The notes under the pieces: generated by a model
Seen by the model: only the letters and a program-made list of their open reading frames with translations
What the model was told of the DNA's origin: nothing
The model's database searches: none
Made by a program: the position numbers and the translations under genes
Shown here: positions 18,201 through 25,680 of the stretch, piece by piece
Numbering within the stretch: the stretch's first letter is position 1
Layout of the letters: every line of letters starts with the position of its first letter
Assembly (NCBI RefSeq): GCF_015687155.1
Contig: NZ_JADPQF010000002.1
Location: 1-64,000, forward strand
DNA from: Aliikangiella sp. G2MR2-5
GTDB lineage: Bacteria; Pseudomonadota; Gammaproteobacteria; Enterobacterales; Kangiellaceae
DNA length: 64,000 nucleotides
Direction: 5' to 3'

Positions 18201-19062
18201 CGCAGTTAAAGCCTGGGGCGCGCTGAGTGAAATTACCGGTCGCGATCACACCCACCTGGCACTACCAAAACACGAAGAGAAAATTCGCTTCCGTGATGTT
18301 CAGGCACAGCCAAGAAAAATTATTTCTTCGCCAACCTGGTCCGGTCTTGAAGATGAACACGTGAGCTACAACGCCGGTTACACTAACGTCCATGAATTCA
18401 TTCCGTGGAGAACCATTACCGGTCGTCAGCAGTTCTATCAGGATCACAAATGGATGCAGGCTTTCGGCGAGCAAATGATGCAATACCGTCCGCCGGTCAA
18501 TACCAAAACCATTGATCTGGTAAAAGGAACGAAAGAAAACGGTAATAAAGAAATTGTACTCAACTGGATCACACCTCATCAAAAATGGGGTATCCACTCA
18601 ACTTACTCTGACAACCTGATCATGCTGACTCTTTCTCGTGGCGGCCCTATTATCTGGATGAGTGAAGTTGATGCTAAGGAAGCAGGTATTGAAGACAATG
18701 ACTGGGTTGAAGTATTCAACGCCAATGGTGCAATTGCTTGTCGTGCAGTTGTTTCTCAGCGGGTTAATCAGGGTATGGTGATGATGTATCACGCACAGGA
18801 AAGAATAGTAAATGTTCCTGGCAGTGAGATGACCGGTACTCGAGGCGGTCACCATAACTCGGTGACTCGTGTCATCATGAAACCAACACATATGATTGGT
18901 GGTTATGCTCAGCAAGCCTGGGGCTTTAACTACTATGGTACTGTCGGTTGTAACCGTGATGAGTTTGTTGTGGTAAGAAAAATGGATAAAGTCGACTGGC
19001 TGGATGGTTCAGACAGTGACGAGCTACCACGTCCACTACCCACGAACCCAGACGAAGCTTAA
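15298..19062 (+). CDS. narG: NarG respiratory nitrate reductase, catalytic alpha subunit
   Basis: Bis-MGD molybdenum enzyme that reduces nitrate on the cytoplasmic side of the membrane with electrons from NarH. The FS0 cluster ligands H50, C54, C58 and C93 and the Mo-ligand Asp (D222 in YCDLPPSSPQ) fall at almost the same positions as in E. coli NarG. Its 1254 residues are full length. The N-terminal REWENSYRQRWQHDKIVRS is the remnant twin-arginine-like motif of NarG. The start has GGAG 10 nt upstream. First reductase gene of narGHJI. Confidence 0.98.
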   Translation: MSQFLDRLQFFKKKTGEFADGHGETTNESREWENSYRQRWQHDKIVRSTHGVNCTGSCSWKIYVKNGLVTWETQQTDYPRTRPDLPNHEPRGCPRGASYSWYLYSANRLKYPKVRKPLLKLWREARATMEPVKAWESIVEDKAKAESYKSKRGMGGFVRSSWDEVNEIIAAANVYTTKTYGPDRVVGFSPIPAMSMVSYAAGSRYLSLIGGVCMSFYDWYCDLPPSSPQIWGEQTDVPESADWYNSNYIIAWGSNVPQTRTPDAHFFTEVRYKGAKTVSITPDYAEVSKLTDEWLNPKQGSDAALGMAFGHVILREFHLDNPSEYFTNYVRQYTDFPMLVVLDKHDDNSLKSTRFLRASDLAGNLGQENNPEWKTIALDETSGELVSPTGSIGYRWGEKGKWNIEEREGKDGNETRLKLSLIGEDVSAVAFPHFAADDTNKHWVSCEHDEILVRNVPTRTVKSANGEDLVVATVYDLMMANYGLDRGLGGGNVASSYDEDIPGTPAWQEKITGVKRDRVIKVAREFATTADKTHGKAMIIVGAAMNHWYHMDMNYRGLINMLMMCGCVGQSGGGWAHYVGQEKLRPQTGWLPIAFGLDWSKPPRQMNSTSFFYNHSSQWRHEKVSIHEVLSPLAKKDEFSEHMLDYNIKAERMGWLPSAPQLNRNPLQITKDAEAAGMDPKDYVVQELKAGNLRFAAEAPDAPENFPRNMFIWRSNLLGSSGKGHEYMLKYLLGTKNGVMNDDLGKRGGFKPQEVDWVDEGATGKLDLVTTLDFRMSSTCMYSDIVLPTACWYEKDDLNTSDMHPFIHPLSTAVDPAWEARSDFEIYKGIAKAFSEVAEGNLGVEKDLVTVPMLHDTPGELAQPFDVKDWKKGECDLIPGMTAPNMVVVERDYPNTYKKFTSVGPLLAKGGNGGKGIAWNTEEEVKLLGDLNHRVLDEGVSEGQPQIETAIDAAEAILTLAPETNGNVAVKAWGALSEITGRDHTHLALPKHEEKIRFRDVQAQPRKIISSPTWSGLEDEHVSYNAGYTNVHEFIPWRTITGRQQFYQDHKWMQAFGEQMMQYRPPVNTKTIDLVKGTKENGNKEIVLNWITPHQKWGIHSTYSDNLIMLTLSRGGPIIWMSEVDAKEAGIEDNDWVEVFNANGAIACRAVVSQRVNQGMVMMYHAQERIVNVPGSEMTGTRGGHHNSVTRVIMKPTHMIGGYAQQAWGFNYYGTVGCNRDEFVVVRKMDKVDWLDGSDSDELPRPLPTNPDEA

Positions 19063-19077
19063 TTAGGAGAGACAACC

Positions 19078-20616
19078 ATGAAAATACGTTCACAAATCGG
19101 TATGGTGCTCAACCTTGATAAGTGTATCGGCTGCCATACTTGTTCAATTACCTGTAAAAACGTGTGGACTTCGCGCGAAGGTATGGAGTACGCCTGGTTC
19201 AACAACGTTGAAACCAAACCTGGCATTGGTTACCCAAAAGAATGGGAAAACCAGGACAAATGGAATGGCGGTTGGGTGAGAAAATCCAATGGAGATATCC
19301 AACCTCGCATCGGCGGAAAATTCAGAGTGTTAGCAGGAATTTTTGCTAATCCTGATTTGCCTGAAATCGATGACTATTATGAACCTTTTGATTACGACTA
19401 TCAGCATCTGCACACAGCACCGGAGTCCAAACATCAACCTACCGCTCGTCCACGCTCGGTAATTTCTGGTAAGCGAATGCAGAAAATCGAATGGGGTCCT
19501 AACTGGGAAGAAATTCTTGGTACTGAATTCGAAAAACGCAGCAAAGACAAAAACTTCGATAATATGCAAAAAGAGATGTACGGCGAATTTGAAAATACTT
19601 TCATGATGTATTTGCCTCGTCTTTGTGAACACTGCTTGAACCCTGCGTGTGCGGCATCTTGTCCTTCTGGTGCAATTTACAAGCGCGAAGAAGATGGCAT
19701 TGTTTTGATCGATCAGGAGAAGTGTCGCGGCTGGCGTATGTGTGTCAGCGGCTGTCCATACAAGAAAATTTACTTTAACTGGAAGTCTGGCAAATCAGAA
19801 AAATGTATTTTCTGTTACCCACGTATCGAAGCGGGTATGCCGACCATTTGTAGTGAAACCTGTGTAGGCCGTATCCGATATCTTGGTGTTTTACTCTATG
19901 ATGCGGATAAGATTAAAGAAGTAGCTTCAACCGAGTCTGAAACCGACCTTTATCAAAAGCAATTAGAAATATTCCTTGATCCTAATGATCCGGAAGTCAT
20001 TGCACAGGCGCGTAAAGATGGTGTTGCCGACTCAGTGATTAAAGCAGCGCAAGAATCTCCGGTTTACAAGCTGGCGGTGGACTGGCAGTTGGCACTTCCA
20101 CTTCATCCTGAATACCGCACATTACCGATGGTTTGGTACGTTCCAACTTTAAGCCCAATCCAAAATGCAGTAGAAGCGGGCACTTTAGGAATGAATGGTG
20201 TCATTCCAGATCTTCGCAGCTTGCGTATTCCGATGAAATATCTGGCGAATCTGCTAACTGCAGGTGATGAAGAACCGGTTATTCGCGCTCTGGAAAGACT
20301 GCTAGCGATGCGTGCTTACAAGCGTTCGCAAAATGTGGATGGTGTTGAAGATTTAAAAGTGCTTCAACAAGCAGGCTTAACCAAAAAGCAGGCAGAAGAA
20401 ATGTATCGCTACCTGGCAATCGCTAACTATGAAGACCGTTATGTAATTCCTAGTGGTCATCGTGAAATGAATGTACCGCAAGCTTACGGCGAAAGAAGTG
20501 GTTGTGGATTTACATTTGGTAACGGTTGTAGCACAGGCACCAGCGATGTAAACATGTTCGGCGCGAAAAAAGTAAACCGTCGCGACGTTATTAAAACTGT
20601 TAATGTAGGAGAATAG
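19078..20616 (+). CDS. narH: NarH respiratory nitrate reductase, iron-sulfur beta subunit
   Basis: Cytoplasmic electron-transfer subunit with four clusters, carrying electrons from NarI haem to NarG. Cysteine sets begin at C16/C19/C22/C26 (CIGCHTCSITC) and continue with CEHCLNPACAASC, CRGWRMCVSGC and CIFCYPRIEAGMPTIC. The Trp in CRGWRMC replaces a Cys and marks the 3Fe-4S cluster, as in known NarH. Its 512 residues are normal. It follows narG by 15 nt with TAGGAGAG as ribosome site. Confidence 0.98.
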   Translation: MKIRSQIGMVLNLDKCIGCHTCSITCKNVWTSREGMEYAWFNNVETKPGIGYPKEWENQDKWNGGWVRKSNGDIQPRIGGKFRVLAGIFANPDLPEIDDYYEPFDYDYQHLHTAPESKHQPTARPRSVISGKRMQKIEWGPNWEEILGTEFEKRSKDKNFDNMQKEMYGEFENTFMMYLPRLCEHCLNPACAASCPSGAIYKREEDGIVLIDQEKCRGWRMCVSGCPYKKIYFNWKSGKSEKCIFCYPRIEAGMPTICSETCVGRIRYLGVLLYDADKIKEVASTESETDLYQKQLEIFLDPNDPEVIAQARKDGVADSVIKAAQESPVYKLAVDWQLALPLHPEYRTLPMVWYVPTLSPIQNAVEAGTLGMNGVIPDLRSLRIPMKYLANLLTAGDEEPVIRALERLLAMRAYKRSQNVDGVEDLKVLQQAGLTKKQAEEMYRYLAIANYEDRYVIPSGHREMNVPQAYGERSGCGFTFGNGCSTGTSDVNMFGAKKVNRRDVIKTVNVGE

Positions 20617-20619
20617 CCC

Positions 20620-21357
20620 GTGTTGATTTTAAAAGTCATATCACGGTTACTCGACTACCCTACCGCAGCGTTATTTGACGCTGCGGAGGAAATGATTACC
20701 GTGGTCGAAGAGTCAACGGAAATTAACCAGCAAAACAAAGCTGCACTGGTTAAATTTATTCGTAAGCTAACCGCGCGTGATCTCTATGATGCACAAGAAA
20801 GTTACGACCTTTTATTTGACAGAGGTCGTGCTCTTTCTTTATTGCTTTTTGAGCACGTACATGGTGAGTCCCGTGACCGTGGTCAGGCAATGGTTGATCT
20901 GATGAACGTTTACAAGTCGAAAGGCTTTGAAGTCGATTCAGCGCAACTACCTGACTATATTCCCCTTTATCTTGAGTTTTTAAGTGAACAAGATAGCGAA
21001 TACGCCAAAGAGTGGCTGGGAGACATTTGTCATCTAATGACGATGCTTTCCGAGCGACTAATCGAACGTGAATGCTACTACTCAGTGTTGTTCGACAGCT
21101 TAATTGACATTTCTGAAATTGAGGTGGACCGTGCTGAAGTTAAAGAAGCGGTGAGCCAGGAAGAAAGAGACGATACTGTCGAAGCGATTGATAAAGAGTG
21201 GGAAGACAAAGAAGTTAAATTTGACGATCCAATGGCCGGCCAATGTCCAAGTCAGTCAGGACTTCAGTCTTCCAGAAATTCGCTGGACCCAAATACTATT
21301 CAACAAGTTCCGATCAAGTGGCATAACAAAGATGCTGCTGAAGTGGCGGGATTGTAA
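20620..21357 (+). CDS. narJ: NarJ assembly chaperone
   Basis: TorD-family chaperone needed for molybdenum-cofactor insertion into NarG and membrane attachment of NarGH; not part of the finished enzyme. The sequence has NarJ-type stretches: KVISRLLDYPTAALFDAAEEM at the N-terminus and DYIPLYLEFLS in the middle. An acidic C-terminal tail (about 185-245) is typical. The start is GTG, 3 nt after the narH stop, with AGGAGA 7 nt upstream. 245 residues. Confidence 0.95.
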   Translation: MLILKVISRLLDYPTAALFDAAEEMITVVEESTEINQQNKAALVKFIRKLTARDLYDAQESYDLLFDRGRALSLLLFEHVHGESRDRGQAMVDLMNVYKSKGFEVDSAQLPDYIPLYLEFLSEQDSEYAKEWLGDICHLMTMLSERLIERECYYSVLFDSLIDISEIEVDRAEVKEAVSQEERDDTVEAIDKEWEDKEVKFDDPMAGQCPSQSGLQSSRNSLDPNTIQQVPIKWHNKDAAEVAGL

Positions 21358-21367
21358 GGAGATAACC

Positions 21368-22045
21368 ATGTCAAATTTGAATAATTTACTTTTCGGGGTT
21401 TATCCCTACATTGCGATCCTGGTCTGTATTGTTGCCAGCTGGATCCGTTTTGATCGTGAGCCCTACACCTGGAAAGCCGACTCTAGCCAAATGTTAAGCA
21501 AGAAAGGTTTTCGAGTTGCCAGCAATCTTTTCCACATTGGTGTGATTTTTATTTTGCTTGGCCATTTTGTTGGTCTGTTAACTCCGGAGTCGGTTTACCA
21601 CTATGTGATCACCAGTGCTAACAAACAACTCCTGGCAATGGTGAGTGGAGGATTCTTTGGCATACTTTGCCTTATCGGTCTTTTAATGCTAATCAAGCGT
21701 AGGTTAACTGATGACCGGGTTAGAGCCTCTTCAAAAACTTCTGATATCGCATTGCTATTCATGTTGCTGATTCAACTGGTATTAGGTCTTTTGACTATCG
21801 TAGTTTCAATGGATCATCTGGACGGCTCAGTCATGATTATGCTGGGTAACTGGGCACAAAGCATTGTGACTTTCCAGGGAATGCAAGCCGCGGCATCAAT
21901 TGAACCGGTACATATCATTTACAAGCTGCACGTTTTTGTCGGTTTAACCATGATACTGGTTTTCCCGTTTACTCGATTGGTTCACATCATCAGCGTACCA
22001 GTCTGGTATTTCGGTCGACGTTATCAGGTAGTAAGACAAAGATAA
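21368..22045 (+). CDS. narI: NarI respiratory nitrate reductase, cytochrome b gamma subunit
   Basis: Membrane dihaem cytochrome b that oxidises quinol and anchors NarGH. Its 225 residues form five helices. Haem-ligand histidines H56, H66, H188 and H206 correspond to the four known ligands of E. coli NarI. The start is ATG 21368 with AAGGAG upstream. The reading frame stays open for 60 codons further 5', but that stretch overlaps narJ and has no NarI-like sequence, so the longer start is rejected. Confidence 0.97.
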   Translation: MSNLNNLLFGVYPYIAILVCIVASWIRFDREPYTWKADSSQMLSKKGFRVASNLFHIGVIFILLGHFVGLLTPESVYHYVITSANKQLLAMVSGGFFGILCLIGLLMLIKRRLTDDRVRASSKTSDIALLFMLLIQLVLGLLTIVVSMDHLDGSVMIMLGNWAQSIVTFQGMQAAASIEPVHIIYKLHVFVGLTMILVFPFTRLVHIISVPVWYFGRRYQVVRQR

Positions 22046-22093
22046 TCAACAATAGAAAAGAGAGCTATAGTTAAGAGTTTTATCAAAGAAGCA

Positions 22094-22154
22094 CAGTCCC
22101 AATAAACCCGTCAGACAGGTTGAATTCATTTTATGGAGTTGGGACTGATTTTTT
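22094..22154 (+). other. Long-range hairpin or terminator between narI and the parvulin gene
   Basis: A perfect 9-bp stem, CAGTCCCAA (22094-22102) with TTGGGACTG (22139-22147), encloses 36 nt and is followed directly by ATTTTTT. Inside, AACC and GGTT flank GTCAGACA and can form a small second hairpin. The stem plus U-tract looks like a leaky intrinsic terminator or attenuator that lowers parvulin expression relative to narGHJI. Confidence 0.55.
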
Positions 22155-22217
22155 AAATGAAAAGATTTTCGGGCATAACAAGAAAAAAGCCGACAACTGC
22201 AACTAAAGAGAAAAATT

Positions 22218-23045
22218 ATGAGTTCATGTGGTTCACACTCTCACGCACACTCCCATGCCCATACCGAGCCTTCTTCGCCTCTTCCGCAAATTAGTGTTAA
22301 TGGAAAAGCCATTCGAGAAGAAGATCTAGCCAATGAGCTTCAATATCACCCGAACAAAGATTTTGAAGTTGTTGTTCAGCAGGCGGGACAAACTCTGGTT
22401 ATTCGCGAACTTCTACATGAAGAAGCCAGGAAACGCTGCATAGAGATTAGTGCAGAAAATGAAGAGGAAGCATTACAACAATTGATCGGAGATAGCATCA
22501 GCTACGAAGATCCCAGGGAGGATGATTGCCTGCGCTATTTTGCAAACAATCCTGACAAATTCACCACTATGCCGTTGATGGAAGTTGACCATATTCTACT
22601 GGCAGCAGCGCCAGATGATGTAACAGGTAGAGAAACTGCGAAAAACCAGGCCAAGAGAATTATCGATGAACTCAAAAATGATCCCCTGCTTTTTCCGTCA
22701 CTTGCCCAACAATATTCGGCATGTCCTTCCAAGGAAACCGGTGGCAATCTGGGACAGTTAAGTAAAGGGCAAACCGTGCCAGAATTTGAAAGACAGCTGA
22801 TGCCACTAAAGCAGGGGCTTGCAGAAAGTCCGATCGAGTCTCGCTATGGTTTTCATGTGGTTAATATCACCCGCAAAATCGAAGGTAAAAAGCTTGAATA
22901 TTCGATGGTTGCCGATAAAGTTCGTGGCTATCTAACCCATCGAGTGTCTCATTTGGCGATTCAGGAGTTTATTCAGTCTTTAGTTGAGCAAGCAGAAATT
23001 GAAGGCGTTGAAATCAGGTTTGCTGAAGAAAATATTCATATTTAA
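22218..23045 (+). CDS. Parvulin-type peptidyl-prolyl isomerase linked to the nar operon
   Basis: Rotamase of the PpiC/NifM group (275 residues). It starts with a striking SHSHAHSHAH tract (His at 7, 9, 11, 13, 15) that could bind metal, then a helical chaperone-like segment (about 35-105) and a parvulin domain (about 112-212) with MEVDHILLAA, GGNLGQLSKGQTVPEFE and SRYGFHVVNI. It has no signal peptide. By position it probably helps fold or mature nitrate reductase in the cytoplasm, as NifM does for nitrogenase iron protein; this is inference. It is the last gene of the plus-strand nar cluster. Confidence 0.88.
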   Translation: MSSCGSHSHAHSHAHTEPSSPLPQISVNGKAIREEDLANELQYHPNKDFEVVVQQAGQTLVIRELLHEEARKRCIEISAENEEEALQQLIGDSISYEDPREDDCLRYFANNPDKFTTMPLMEVDHILLAAAPDDVTGRETAKNQAKRIIDELKNDPLLFPSLAQQYSACPSKETGGNLGQLSKGQTVPEFERQLMPLKQGLAESPIESRYGFHVVNITRKIEGKKLEYSMVADKVRGYLTHRVSHLAIQEFIQSLVEQAEIEGVEIRFAEENIHI

Positions 23046-23073
23046 AACGCCGAGTGTCTGCGAAAAATATAGG

Positions 23074-23099
23074 AGGCTTTCCAACGAAAGCCTTTTTTT
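23074..23099 (+). terminator. Intrinsic terminator of the nar cluster
   Basis: AGGCTTT (23074-23080) pairs with AAAGCCT (23087-23093), loop CCAACG, followed by six T. It lies 28 nt after the parvulin stop codon. The remaining 220 nt to the convergent histidine-kinase gene shows nothing further. Confidence 0.9.
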
Positions 23100-23320
23100 A
23101 AAATCCATCAGATTTTAAATATTAAGCACAAAACCTAAATGCATCATTTATTGCCTCAGCGAGATTCACTATTGGATTACGCAATGCTAACCCAGCCTAC
23201 TGGTCTAATTTTATCATTAACTTTCATACACTTGATCACTCTCAACAGACCTATGACCATAAAAAAGTAATAGTGAGTTCAAGTTAAATTCGGCGATTAG
23301 GGACTAAGTTTCTATCCTCG

Positions 23321-25309
23321 TCAGGACTTTTCCAGTGAAAAAGAAAAACAGCTTCCCTTGCCCGGACTGGAAGTTACCATCAGACTACTGCCGTGCAATT
23401 TTAATAACTCCTGAGTGATTGGCAGGCCTAATCCTGTCCCTTCATTTTCGCGACTAAAACTACCATCTACTTGTTCGAAAGGTCGAAAAATCGAGTCTAG
23501 CTGCTCTACCTCAATACCAATACCCTCGTCCACAACTTTTATCAAAACAGAGTCTTCCAGTTCTACGCTACGAACACTCACAATGCCCTGGTGGCTGAAC
23601 TTTATAGCATTACCTAGAAGATTTAAAAGAATCTGTTGTAAGCGTTTAGGATCAGCAACAACTTTCGGCAGTATTTGAGGAATACCGTTGTATAACATGA
23701 TCTCTTTAGACGAAGCCATACTCTCCAAAATTTTCATTGCTTTATCAACTGCAGAAAATAGACTTATAGGTTGTTTCTCTATTGATAGCTTTCCAGCCTG
23801 CAACTGAGAGAAGTCAGTAATGTCTCTTACCAATGAAAGCAGTCTTTGCCCTGACTCAATAATCACATCAACCGATTCTTGTTGATCCGGACTTAATGTC
23901 AGATCTTCTTTCAATAATTCCGACATACCAATAATTCCGTTGAGCGGAGTCCGCAATTCATGCGAGGTATTTGTCAACACCTGATCTTTTAGCTTATCGA
24001 GTTCAAGCAATTTTTTCGCTACAGCTTTGTGCTCATCGATCAGTTCCAGTTGTGATTTTCGATAAAAATAGAATACGGTCAATCCGCAAACAAGAAGAAC
24101 TATTCCAACAATTAACCAGGCAAAAGTCCGCTGCTGTATAATTTCAAGGTCCTTGAGTTTATTTTTTGATGCCAGTAGTTTGATCTGATTATTTTTGGAC
24201 TCCACATCGAAAAGTGTTTGCATAATTGAAAGTTGACTACGATGTTGCTGCAACTCCTGTTCTTTTTCAAGCTTACGAACCAATGTCCGAATATCGTAAG
24301 CTTCTCTAAACTGGCCGGTTCGATACAAGATCTCACTCTTAAGCTTCAGAGCATTAATTTTTTCAAAATCCTGTTTAACTTCCTCTGAAAGACTTATTGC
24401 GTTTTCCACGGTATCAAGCGCTTTCTGATGTAAATCCAGTCCGGATTGAGCTCTTGCTTTTATTAACAAGTTGCTGGCTTGTTTAAAAAGCTGACTTCTA
24501 TTAACAGAAACAGTTTCTATTTCTTCAATCAGCCCGAGAGCTTGCTCAAATTTTTTCTGCACCAAAAATTGTTCTGCAATTCCTCTCATACTAAGCATTA
24601 TGCCAAGAGAGTCTTGTGCTTTTTCGTACAAAGTCCTTGCCAGTTGATAGTTTTCGATCGCTTTATCGGTATTACTTCTCGCACTATAAACGTTTGCAAT
24701 ACCCAATTTGGACTTAGCTAGAACCGCGGGGTCACTAGAATCTGCAGCCGACTTGTTATAGTAATCAATCGCAGCCTCAAAGCGATCACCGACGTAGTAT
24801 GTATTAGCAATATTATTGTAAACCTGTTTAAGTTCTTTTAATTTTTGAAGCTTTATGTAGGTTTCAGTGGCACTTTTATATTTTTCTAAAGCGGGCTCAA
24901 GCGCGCCACTGATCTGTAACAAGTTTCCCTGCAGAACCAGCGAACGAGCCAACTCTCCCGCAAATCCATATTCCTTTGCTAGCGCTTCAGCCTCAAGCGC
25001 TCTTTGCAACGATGAAGAGTATTCACTCAGGAAGTAGAATGCATAGGAAGCTGCGTTAAGGAGTTGTGCCTTTTCTCTGGCATTTTCTTTGGTTGTAACA
25101 TATCGAAGTGCCTTTTCAGCAATTTCAATTGCAACCTTGGGCTCATTCCGTGCAAGCCGCTTAACTTCTTCACTGTACCAGCTAAGAGGTATTTGTTTCT
25201 GTTCACTACCTTCACCAGCAGCCAGACAGCCGCCTCCCCAAATAGCAATCACTAAAATAAAAAGGCTCCCGCGAATTATTCGCGCGAGCCGTAACCAGCG
25301 TTTTAACAT
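23321..25309 (-). CDS. TPR-containing sensor histidine kinase of the borosin-like operon
   Basis: A 662-residue membrane kinase. An N-terminal signal or anchor helix (about 12-31) leads to a periplasmic array of tetratricopeptide repeats (about 45-345), a coiled coil (about 346-393), a transmembrane helix (396-416) and a cytoplasmic HisKA domain with phosphoacceptor H450 in NTSHELRTPLNG. The ATPase domain has LLGNAIKF, DEGIGI and GTGLGLPIT. There is no receiver domain and no response-regulator gene nearby. It starts 9 nt after the stop of the 97-residue substrate-like gene, so it is probably co-translated. A signalling role tied to the peptide product is inferred. Confidence 0.88.
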   Translation of the reverse strand: MLKRWLRLARIIRGSLFILVIAIWGGGCLAAGEGSEQKQIPLSWYSEEVKRLARNEPKVAIEIAEKALRYVTTKENAREKAQLLNAASYAFYFLSEYSSSLQRALEAEALAKEYGFAGELARSLVLQGNLLQISGALEPALEKYKSATETYIKLQKLKELKQVYNNIANTYYVGDRFEAAIDYYNKSAADSSDPAVLAKSKLGIANVYSARSNTDKAIENYQLARTLYEKAQDSLGIMLSMRGIAEQFLVQKKFEQALGLIEEIETVSVNRSQLFKQASNLLIKARAQSGLDLHQKALDTVENAISLSEEVKQDFEKINALKLKSEILYRTGQFREAYDIRTLVRKLEKEQELQQHRSQLSIMQTLFDVESKNNQIKLLASKNKLKDLEIIQQRTFAWLIVGIVLLVCGLTVFYFYRKSQLELIDEHKAVAKKLLELDKLKDQVLTNTSHELRTPLNGIIGMSELLKEDLTLSPDQQESVDVIIESGQRLLSLVRDITDFSQLQAGKLSIEKQPISLFSAVDKAMKILESMASSKEIMLYNGIPQILPKVVADPKRLQQILLNLLGNAIKFSHQGIVSVRSVELEDSVLIKVVDEGIGIEVEQLDSIFRPFEQVDGSFSRENEGTGLGLPITQELLKLHGSSLMVTSSPGKGSCFSFSLEKS

Positions 25310-25318
25310 CTTTGAGGT

Positions 25319-25612
25319 TTAACTTCCTAATCCAAAGTAACTGACATTGTTATCGGTATTGTTCGAGTTTGGAACACTTGCACTACGCACATTTTCCCAC
25401 TGTGACGATTCATCGACCAGACTGTCACCAATTCTGGACAATAGTTTGTCCTGAGACAATGAAGCAACGTCATCAATATCCGAAATACCAGCGTGGCGCA
25501 GCATTGCTTTTCTGTTAACTTCAATTTCTTTCTGGCTCTGACCATTATTAAATGCTGCTAGTTTTTCAGCATCCTGACTAAGGCTTAAATAAAATTGAGT
25601 GAGTTTATCCAT
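25319..25612 (-). CDS. Putative split-borosin precursor peptide
   Basis: A 97-residue protein. Residues 1-62 look like a compact all-helical leader (FYLSLSQDAEKLAAFNNG, then AMLRHAGISDIDDVASL), a pattern shared by LigA-like helical domains and by the substrates of split borosin methyltransferases. Residues 63-97 are a polar, Asn/Ser-rich tail that ends in a hydrophobic patch, VSYFGLGS, and are the likely target of backbone N-methylation. It has a strong AGAGAGGAAG ribosome site 5 nt before ATG. It sits between the methyltransferase gene (68 nt upstream) and the kinase gene (9 nt downstream). The precursor role is inferred from context and leader pattern; no match was computed. Confidence 0.75.
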   Translation of the reverse strand: MDKLTQFYLSLSQDAEKLAAFNNGQSQKEIEVNRKAMLRHAGISDIDDVASLSQDKLLSRIGDSLVDESSQWENVRSASVPNSNNTDNNVSYFGLGS

Positions 25613-25680
25613 TAGCTTCCTCTCTGTTTTGTTGGTTAGATTTTACTACTTAAATAGAAAAAAGACGCTTCCCTTTTCAT

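Noticed and set aside
21188-21367. A 60-codon upstream extension of narI
   Set aside because: It lies inside narJ in another frame, lacks NarI-like sequence, and the ATG at 21368 has a strong ribosome site and gives the standard 225 residues.
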